From Closterium sp. NIES-65 (taxonomy: Eukaryota > Streptophyta > Zygnematophyceae > Desmidiales > Closteriaceae): a stretch of DNA of 64,000 nt. The notes beneath the pieces are model-generated. The model made no database searches and had not been told where the DNA came from. It saw only the letters and a list, made by a program, of their open reading frames with translations. The stretch covers positions 2,951,489-3,015,488 of the forward strand of contig CANXME010002160.1 of assembly GCA_948144175.1 (NCBI GenBank), given 5' to 3'. Below, piece by piece: positions 1-9,000 of the stretch; positions within the stretch are counted from its first letter, which is position 1, and the number at the start of each line of letters is the position of its first letter. Position numbers and translations under genes: made by a program.

Positions 1-3000
1 TTCGAGACCGCACCACACTCACGCCGCTTGGTCGGCCGGTTGCAGTCTCCCTGGCAAACCCCTCTGGGGGTCTTGTCCTCTCTCACTTCTCCACTGTCCT
101 CCCGTGTCCGGCGGCCCCCTCTGGCACCTTGTATGGTCTTTACCACCCCTCGTTCTCTACGAACTTGGTGAGTGGTGCTGACCTACAGGATGCGGGGGTT
201 CACCAGTTTACTCCTGCGAGTCAGCGGGTGACTCACTGCTCAGACGCTCGCACAGGCCGTCACTTGGCCACGTTTACGCGTCGGCCGGGGTCGAGCCTGT
301 ACACCCTGAACATTGAGTCTCCTCCTGTCTCTGCGTCTGGTCAGGTAGCTGCGTTGGGTCAGGTGTTTGCTGCAGTGTCCAGGTCTGGTCCTGAGTCTGC
401 CCCCTGCTCGTGTCGCCTCCTGTCTCACGAGATTCTCCTCTGGCACCACCGCCTTGGTCACCCCTCCCTGCCTCGTCTCCGAGGCATGGCCTCCCGTGTC
501 CTTGTCTCTGGTCTTCCCCGGTCCCTCCCTCCCCTTCCTCCGGGGCCTGGCCCCACCTGCGTCCCCTATGTCGAGGGGCGGCTGCGGGCTGCCCCTCACT
601 CCTCTCAGTTTCCCCCGACAGAGGCCCCGCTGCAGACGCTTCACATGGACGTGTGGGGCCCGGCCCGCGTCCGTGGACAGGGTCACGAGCGCTACTTCCT
701 GCTGGTGGTTGACGACTACTCGCGTTACACCACAGTCTTCCCCTTGCGCAGCAAGGGTGATGTCACTGAGGTGTTGATCGACTGGATCCGCACAGCTCGT
801 CTCCAGCTCAGGAGGAGCTTCGGCTCGGACTTTCCTGTTCTGCGTCTGCACTCTGACAGAGGCGGAGAGTTCTCCTCTGGCCTTCTTCGAGCCTACTGTT
901 GTGCGCGAGGCATCCGTCAGACCTTTACGCTTCCGGACTCTCCACAGCAAAATGGGATTGCTGAGCGCCGCATTGGCATGGTCATGGACGTCGTTCATAC
1001 GTCCATGATGCATGCGGCTGCCCCCCATTTTCTGTGGCCGTTTGCGGTTCAGTACGCGGCGCATCAGATCAACCTTCAGCCCAGGGTCTCCATGCCGGAG
1101 ACCTCCCTAGCTTTGCTGTGGACGGGGAAGGTAGGCGATGCGTCTGCGTTCCGTGTCTGGGGATCTCGGGCCTTTGTCCGCGACTTGTCTTCGGACAAGC
1201 TGTCCCCTCGTGCTCCTCCTTGCGTCTTCCTTGGCTTCCCCCCTGACGCGCCAGGGTGGCAGTTCTTCCACCCCACCTCTCGTCGTGTTTTGTCCTCCCA
1301 GGACGTCACGTTTGACGAGTCGGTCCCCTACTACCGCCTCTTCCCCTACCGCACTCCGTCCCTCCCCCCGACACCGCTCTTCCTTGTGCCAGGTCCTCCC
1401 CCGGTAGACCCCCTCCCCCCTCAGGGTCCTGCCCCTTCAGGTGTGTCCCAGGTAGACGCAGTCGAGCCTGTCGAGGTTACTGGTGACTCTGGTGCTGCTG
1501 AGGGTGCTAAGCCTGGGGGTGCTGACTCTGGGGGTGCTGAGCGTGTGGGTGCTACGCCTGGGGGTGCTCAGCCTGAGGGTGCTACTACTGGGGGTGCTGA
1601 GCCTGGGGGTGCTACGCGTGGAGGTACTGAGCCTGGGGGTGCGGAGCCTGAGGGAGCTGGGCCTGCTGGTGCTATGCCTGGCGGTTTTCCGGGTGCTTCG
1701 TCTTGCCGAGAGCCACTCTCTCCACAGGAGCTGCGTGAGTGGTTTGCCCGGCGCTGGAGGCGAGCTGCTGGAGCTGGAGGTGCTGCGGGTACTGGAGATT
1801 CTGTTGCTGCTGAGGGAGCTGGTGCCACGGGTCTCAGAGGTGCTCGTACAGGTAGTACTGGAGCTGCTGGGCCTGCGGGTACTTCTGGAGCTGGAGCTGC
1901 AGCGGGTGTTGGCGCGGAGGCTACTGCTGTCAGTCCTGGAGGCGGTCCTGCTGGGGGTACTACTGGTGCTGCTGGAGGTACTGGAGCTGGAGCTGCTACT
2001 GGTGCTGGTGCTGCCACTAAGTATGCTGGTGCTGTCTCTACTGTGTCGAAAGTCGCCGCACGGCCTCAGCCGTACTTCGTTCCGCTCCTTCATCAGGTTC
2101 TTGGTCTCCACTCTTCTACTGGTCCTCCTCCTCCCTTAGAGTGTCCACAGCCTGTCCCGTCGCAGTTACCGTTACAGCCGGCCTCCCCTTGCCTGCTCCG
2201 TCTCCCTACACTGGTCCTACTGGAGGTCTTGCTGAGCGTCATGAGCCTGCGTCTCGCCCTGCGTTGCCTGTCCGTGCTGCTCGCACTAGTGGTCGCGGTT
2301 CGCGTCAGCGTCCTCCTCCTGTCCCTGGCACGCACCGGATGTCTCTGTGTCCGTCCACTGCTCCTCTGCGTTCCCCTTTGCCTTCTCCTCCTGAGTCTTC
2401 TCTTCCTGCTCTTGCCGACCCGGAGTCGGACTCTCTTCGTGCTGCCAGTCCTACTGTGACGCGTCTCCTTGCTACTGTCGTCACTGACCCTTCTTTTGAG
2501 TCCACTGCTGCGTCTGCCCTAGTTCCTGCTGCTCGCTGTCGTCTAGACTACGCTCCTAGTCTTGTCGCTGAGTCTGAGTCCATCTGTCCTCCGTCTGTCG
2601 GGGGTGAGTGTGCCCTTGGCACGGACGTCCTTGAGGACAGGCAGGAGGGGTTGAGTCTCTGGCTGCTGCTTCACCTCATCTCGTCTCGGTACTGCTTACC
2701 CCTGAGGGAGACCCGGATGCACTTGACATCCCGACTCCGCGCTCTTACGCGGAAGCGGTAGAGGGTCCCTACTCAGGTTCTCCACCTGTCTTCAAGGCGC
2801 GGTATGCGGCTCGTGGCTTCAGTCAGCGGCAGGGAGTTGACTTCTTTCAGACCTTCTCTCCCACCCCGAAGATGACCACTCTTCGGGTGCTGCTGCACAC
2901 AGCCGCTTAGCGCGACTACGAGCTTCACTCTCTTGACTTCAGCACAGCTTTCTTGCCGGGCACCCTGCACGAGGAGATCTGGCTGTGCCGCCCACCCGGC

Positions 3001-4176
3001 TTCACTGGGTCGTTTCCTCCTGGTACCCAGTGGAGCCTCTGACGGCCAGTCTACGGTCTCCGCCAGGCGCCCTGTATGTGGCACGACACACTGAGGACTA
3101 CACTTGCGGCTCTTGGGTTAGCTCCTTCTACTACCGACCCGCCGTTGTTTCTACGCACCGACACCTCTTTGCCGCCGTTCTACATCCTTGTGTACGTCGA
3201 CGACTTGGTATTTGCCACTGCTGACACTGCTGGACTCGCCCACGTGAAGTCCGAGCTGCAGAAGAGACACACGTGCACAGACCTGGGTGAGCTGCGCAGC
3301 TACCTTGGCTTGCAGATCACCCGGGACAGAGCACGCCGCACCATTACCCTGACTCAGTCACACATGGTGCAGCAGGTCCTTCAGCGCTTCGGCTTCACGT
3401 ACTCCTCGCCTCAGGCCACTCCTCTGCCTACTCGCCACTCGCTCTCAGCTCTGCCTTCGGATGAGTCCGTAGAGTCGAGTGGCCAGTACCCAGAGCTTGT
3501 TGGCTGCCTCATGTACCTGATGACCTGCACACGACCTGACCTTGCATACCCTCTTAGCATTCTTGCACGCTATGTTGCTCCTGGGAGACACAGACCGGAG
3601 CACATGGCTGCAGCGAAGAGGGTGTTGCACTACTTGTGCAGTACGTCGGGCATGGGGCTAGTGCTTGGAGGGCAGAGTCCAGTGGTCCTCACTGGGCACG
3701 CAGACGCTTCTTGGGCTGACGACCAGGCTACACAGTGGTCTTCACAGGGTTTCACCTTCAGCCTTGGTTCCAGCTCTGTTTTGTGGCGGGCTACTCGCTC
3801 GTCTTCCGTTCTCGGCTCCAGTTGTGAGGCTGAGATCTACGCAGGAGCCATGGCTGCTCAGGAGCTTCGCTGGCTCACCTACCTGCTGACTAACCTCGGA
3901 GAGCCGCCTCGTTCTCCTCCAGTGCTGTACGTGGACAACAAGGCCATGCTGGCCTTGTGTCGGGAGCAGCGCCTGGAGCACAAAACAAAGCAGATTGCTC
4001 TTCGCTACTTTCTTGCTCGTGAGCTGCAGCAGCGTGGTCAGTTGCGACTTGCGTACGTGGCCTCTGAGGCCAACACTGCTGATATCTTCACTAAGGCACT
4101 TGCGCCTTGTGATCATCAGTGCTTCTGCACTCAGCTTGGACTTGTGCCTGCCTTGCCTCACTTGCTCACTTCTTGA
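1..4176 (+). pseudogene. copia-1 pol remnant (GAG-pre-integrase, integrase, RT, RNase H)
   Basis: Seen in the translation: the end of the protease region at the left edge (FRDRTTLTPLG-like), the GAG-pre-integrase motif WHHRLGHPSLPRLR near 440-490, the integrase core near 640-1010 (MDVWGPA, HSDRGGEF, QQNGIAERRIG), a Gly/Ala/Glu/Pro-rich linker near 1480-2030, the RT region near 2780-3300 with YVDD at about 3193-3204, and the RNase H region near 3500-4140 (SSCEAEIYAGAMAAQELRW, ANTADIFTKAL). In intact copia elements this polyprotein is cut into enzymes that copy and insert the element. Here it is a fossil. Confidence 0.9.
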
Positions 4177-4383
4177 CCTTGCTTGTACTGTCACATAGAT
4201 ATACTCCTGCTCTTGCTTGTTTAGCCTTTTATATATATATGTGCTCTTGCATGTGAACTGACCTTCTGGCCTTGAACTTGTGCTCGGAATGTGTGGTGAC
4301 TTTGTGATCCACCCTGAGCTTGCTTTGCTTTGCTTGACTGGTCTTGTGACCCCTTCTTCTCCCCCACTTTGCCTATGGGGGTG

Positions 4384-4495
4384 TGTCAAATTATAATGTT
4401 GTGTAGGCTGTAGTGGGGTAGCCTTTATGGGGTACACAATGCTAGGGTTGCATACTTGTATCACTTTCATTCCTTAGTCATTCATTCTCGTTTCA
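4384..4495 (+). repeat. copia-1 3' LTR
   Basis: A 112-bp LTR starting TGTCAAATT just after the purine tract and ending near TTTCA. Internally it resembles the copia-4 LTR (ggctgtagtggggtagc, ggggtaca, gggttg). The exact right end is inferred from that resemblance, because the left partner is outside the window. Confidence 0.75.
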
Positions 4496-4507
4496 GTCGC
4501 CTCATAA

Positions 4508-4664
4508 GGGCGTGTTCCTACGGCCCCTTATCAGCCGACCTCTTGTCATACTTGTGCGGTTCGATGCATTTCAGTGCGATCGAATGTTATTACATGTGTT
4601 CCAGTGCGTTGCGACGCGAATCTAACAAGAGGTTCGCCCGATAAGGGGCCGTAGGAACACGCCC
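4508..4664. mobile_element. MITE-1, Tourist/Harbinger-like, 157 bp
   Basis: Near-perfect terminal inverted repeats of about 40 bp start GGGCGTGTTCCTACGGCC at 4508 and end with the complement at 4664. TAA lies on both sides (4505-4507 and 4665-4667). A 3-bp TAA duplication with G/C-rich ends fits PIF/Harbinger-type MITEs. The roughly 77-bp centre has no coding capacity. It sits at the boundary between the copia-1 LTR and the next relic. Confidence 0.85.
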
Positions 4665-4667
4665 TAA

Positions 4668-5387
4668 GCAGCGTGGCGCGGCTCGGGCACGGTGGGGCAG
4701 TGCGGCGCTGGCAGCAGCAACAGCGTAGCAGCGGCTGCAGCGCTGGCAGGGCGGTTAGGGCGCAGGGCAGCACGGGCAGGGCGCCTAGGGCAGGGCGCAG
4801 CAGGCAACCGCGGCAGCAGGGCAGGCGGCGCACGGGGTTGCAGGGAAGCACTACAGGTGGCGCGCGGAGTGTAGCAGGCAGCCGCGGCAGAGGCAGATGG
4901 CGCGCGGGGCTACAGGCGGCCGGCAAGGCAGCAGGGCGTAGCAGGCAGCTGCAGCAGCAGCAGGGCGGGCGCACGGGGCTGCGTGGCAGTGCGGCAGGCA
5001 GCTCGCGGGGCGCGCGGGCTAGCAGGCAGGCAGCGCGCGGGCTAGCAAAGGCTGCGCGCGGGCTGCGCTGACTGCAGGCGGGTCGCGCGGGCTACTGGCA
5101 GGCGGCGCACGGGCCGTGCGAGCTGCTAGCGGGGCGCGCACGGGACTGGGGCAGGGCAGAGCGCGGGGTAGCGCGACACGGGCAGGTGGTAGGTGGTGGG
5201 CCCGAAAAAAAAAAATCGTCCTAAGGTCCTAAGACCCTACGTGCTCTTAATACCATGTTCAATAGGTAGGTACGAATGATCAGACTATCAAGAGTTTTGG
5301 TACAAGAGAAAACCCTAAGGGGTTGTACCCTACATTGGCTACCCCACTATAGCCTAAATTATCAAGTATAACATTTACAGTTTGACA
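4668..5387 (-). mobile_element. copia-2 relic: 5' LTR and leader only
   Basis: Read on the minus strand this is an LTR (5387 down to 5256), then a primer-site-like tggtattaagagc, then a short hairpin, a T-run and cgggcccacc, and then about 500 bp of GC-rich low-complexity leader (repeated gcagggcggcgcgcg-type words). No gag or pol follows, because the sequence meets MITE-1. This matches the leader layout of copia-4 and copia-6. The 4668-5190 stretch has no convincing gene. Confidence 0.7.
5256..5387 (-). repeat. copia-2 5' LTR
   Basis: A 132-bp LTR with TGTCAAACTG at its 5' end on the minus strand and a TTGAACA end next to the primer site. It contains the ggctatagtggggtagcc and ggggtacaacc-type words of the copia-1/4/6 LTRs. 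No second copy is seen in the window. Confidence 0.7.
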
Positions 5388-6030
5388 CATCACTGTAGCA
5401 CCACAGTCAGCACCATTACCACTCGCAACCCTCGCTTCGACAATCCTCCCGCCACCTTCGCACCCCGACCTCACGGCTCAGCTGGTAACCCGCGCTCCGG
5501 GCCTTCGCCTCGACATTTCCCAACCACAGTCCCAACCTCAGTCCCAGGCCCGTCTCGCGCCACCCACAGTTCATTATCGTTACCACTGTGGCCTTCGCTA
5601 TTTAGTTCTCGCTCAATCCTTCGATCATTATATTTTTTGCTTCGATAGTGCAATTCTCGCCCGCTCACTCAATTGCACTCGTAACAACAATCTATCTACC
5701 GGTAAGACTCAGTTCGAGGACTCAGTTTTGCGCCCGTCCAACAGTCTAAGAGTGAGGCCTGCCTACTGTTGATTCCCTTCGTTTCTGCTTAAGAAAAATG
5801 TGCCTTATAACTAGACCCGGGTATTATGTAGATTTTTGCTATGAGACGACAACCCCCTCTTTTTCCTGTATATTTACATATACCCTAGGGTGATTTGTCC
5901 GGGACAATACGGTACTTCAGAAGATCACAATACCAGCAATAACAGGAGTTATGCCAAAACTAGCAGTGGTACATTGCACAAGCATCGTTGTGCCTACATC
6001 CCAGAGCAGAAAAATGGGCCTAACGCGAAC
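5388..6030. other. Host DNA downstream of the KH gene; no gene seen
   Basis: Lower-GC unique sequence between the copia-2 LTR and the stop codon of the minus-strand KH gene. It should hold the 3' untranslated region and polyadenylation site of that gene. I see no protein family, tRNA or rRNA here. Confidence 0.5.
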
Positions 6031-9000
6031 TTAATTGGTGCTGACGAGGCAAGCCTGAATCAACTGCTGCGCTGCGGATACCTGATGTGAGGGATACCAC
6101 GCACCAGAGAGATAAAGGATAGCAGTGCAGACACTTGGACATGATGAGCAAATGGTACATGCGACAAGGATAGGCGAGATGATGGAACAGGGCCATGTTA
6201 TAGACAAGTGGGCATGCGCTAAATGTGCACCTTGGAGGGAATTGAGTGTCTATAAGTCGCTCACCCACACACACCGTCAGCCCCACCATCCCCACCCCCA
6301 CCCCCCCCCCCCCCCCCCCTCCCCCCAACCATACCCACACACAGGTTCAGCAACCATTCACTGAACACAAATGTCGCAATTGACGGAAACTGACCTGTGC
6401 TTGCGTGCCCTGGATTTCAATGAGCCGGTCACTTGTGTCTCCTGCCTTCAACTGTATACCAAACCACACAGCATTACACCACACCATAGCAGGCAGCAGC
6501 AGCACAAAAAAAAAAAAAAAAAGAGATGTGATGCTTAGAATGGTGATCGGATTGAACTAGGCACCAACCGTAACTAAGGAAATGATTCATGACGAGTGAG
6601 CACATGAGCGAGGTTCAGACAACCGGGGTGAAAGAGAGGATACGTGCAAGCGGGGAGAAGGCGGGGGGGGGTCGGGGGGAGAGAGAGCAAGAGGGAGAGG
6701 GAGCGAGGGACGAGCAGAGAGAGCGAAGCAGAAAGAACGAGATGGGAGGGGAGGAAGAGGGGGAGGAGGGGGCAGGGAGGGAGAGAGACTGGACAGAAAG
6801 AGGTGCGGGTAAGGAGAACGAGAGAGGGAGAAGGGTTGAAGGGATCAGAAGGGAGCCAAGAGGCAAAGCAAAGATTGGCAAGAGGTGAGGTACAATCACG
6901 CAGCAAGAGGGGCAAGAGGAAAAAGAGAGGAAAAAGAGGGGGAGCAAGAGGAAAAAGAAAGGAAAAAGAGGGGGAGCAAGAGGAGAAAGAGGAGGGGCAA
7001 GAAGAAAAAGAGGAGGGCCAAGAGGCACACGCAGACACGCACACGCACCTTGGCGACGCGGACAATGGCGCCAGAGATGTTGCGGATGTTCTTGATGGTG
7101 TGTCCGCCGTGGCCCAGCACTGCCCCGATGGATCCGCTGCTGATGCGCACCTCCGCCCGCACCTTAGCCTCGTCCTGCGACGCACCTATCGGCACCACTG
7201 GCGGCTCGTCCTGTGTCCTGCGCCGCTTTGCTGCGTTTTTTTTTTTTTTTTTTTTGGAAAGGGCAGAAGCGGGAGCGGCGGGGAGGGCGAGTTGGTCCAG
7301 ATGTGGGGATAGAGCCCATGCATGCATGCAGACGTGAGTGCAGACGTCTGTGTGGTGTGAGTCTGAGTAACTATGTGAGTGGATGAATGCACGAGAAAGT
7401 GTGTTGCATGCGGTTGGGGGGGGGGCGAGGGGGGGGGACGGAGAAGGAGCAGGTGGGGAAGATGCAGATGGGCAGAAAGAGCGAGAACCAGAAAGAAAGA
7501 GCATAGAAGGAACGAACAAAAAAGGGGGCGCGAGCGCAAGAAAGAGAGAGTGTGAGAGGGCAAGGGCGCTGCTGACCATAGGGATCATGCACGGGCACAA
7601 CAACTTGAGGCAGGGTCCAGGAGGGCATGTGCGCAGTGGAGGGGTGGGCAGCGACCATGGCGGTGGGAAGCTGTGTGATGGCGTCATATGCCACCATGGG
7701 AATCTGCCTTGTTGGCCCCGCTGTGCCCTCCAGCTCCTGCAGACTCTCCTTTGGCGTGTGCTCCCTAAGGGGGGACAAGAAGGGTTTTTTTGCGGGTGGG
7801 GGAAAGAGGGGATGGGAGAGAACGTGGGGGTTCAAGGGGTTTGGTTTGGAGTGAGGACATGCGAGCGAGTTTTGGGAGGGAGAGGGGAGGGGAAAGGGAG
7901 GGGAAAGGGGGAATGTGAGGGGGGAAAGCGGGATGGGAGGGGGTAGCGTGAAGGAAGTTGACGAGATGCCAGAAAAAAGCAAGAACAAGAGGGTAGAGAA
8001 CGTGGGAGAATAGGCGGGACAGAAGACCAGGGGAGAGGAAAGACCGGGTGGTGGTGGTGGGGTGGGGGGGGGGTGGGGGTGTTGGGTCAGGAGGGAGAGA
8101 ATACTATGATAAAGAAAATGCACCCTCGTTGGATAACTGCAAGCATGTGTGTGTGAAGTCATATTATAGCATGCCAGAATCCCACCATCCATACGACATG
8201 CCACCATCCATACGACATGCCACCATCCATACGACATGCCACCATCCATACGACATGCCACCATTCCTACGACATGCCACCATCCATAGGACATGCCACC
8301 ATCCATACGACATGCCACCATCCATACGACATGCCACCATCCATACGACATGCCACCATCCATACGACATGCCACCATCCATACGACATGCCACCATCCA
8401 TACGACATGCCACCATTCCTACGACATGCCACCATCCATAGGACATGCCACCATCCATACGACATGCCACCATCCATACGACATGCCACCATCCATACGA
8501 CATGCCACCATCCATACGACATGCCACCATCCATACGACATGCCACCATCCATACGACATGCCACCATTCCTACAACATGCCACCATTCCTACGACATGC
8601 CACCATCCATACGACATGCCACCATCCATACGACATGCCACCATCCATGCGACATGCCACCATCCATACGACATGCCACCATCCCTACGACATGCCACCA
8701 TCCATACGACATGCCACCATCCATACGACATGCCACCATCCATACGACATGCCACCATCCCTACGACATGCCACCATCCCTACGACATGCCACCATCCCT
8801 ACGACATGCCACCATCCATACGACATGCCACCATCCATACGACATGCCACCATCCCTACGACATGCAACCATCCATACGACATGCCACCATCCCTACGAC
8901 ATGCCACCATCCATACGACATGCCACCATCCCTACGACATGCCACCATCCCTACGACATGCCACCATCCCTACGACATGCCACCATCCCTACGACATGCC

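Larger units (their letters stand above)
1..4495 (+). mobile_element. copia-1: Ty1/copia LTR retrotransposon, 5' part outside window
   Basis: A plus-strand Ty1/copia element enters from the left edge. The order integrase, then reverse transcriptase, then RNase H is the copia order. The coding part is followed by a 3' untranslated tail, a purine tract (tatgggggtg, about 4374-4383) and a 3' LTR starting TGTCA. The 5' LTR, primer site, gag and most of the protease lie outside the window, so no target duplication can be checked. It belongs with copia-4 and copia-6 by protein and 3' tail. It is broken, with several breaks. Confidence 0.92.

Noticed and set aside
5382-5648. A small Pro/Ser/Thr-rich protein on the plus strand
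   Set aside because: No family resemblance, no start or splice support, and it overlaps the LTR end of the copia-2 relic.
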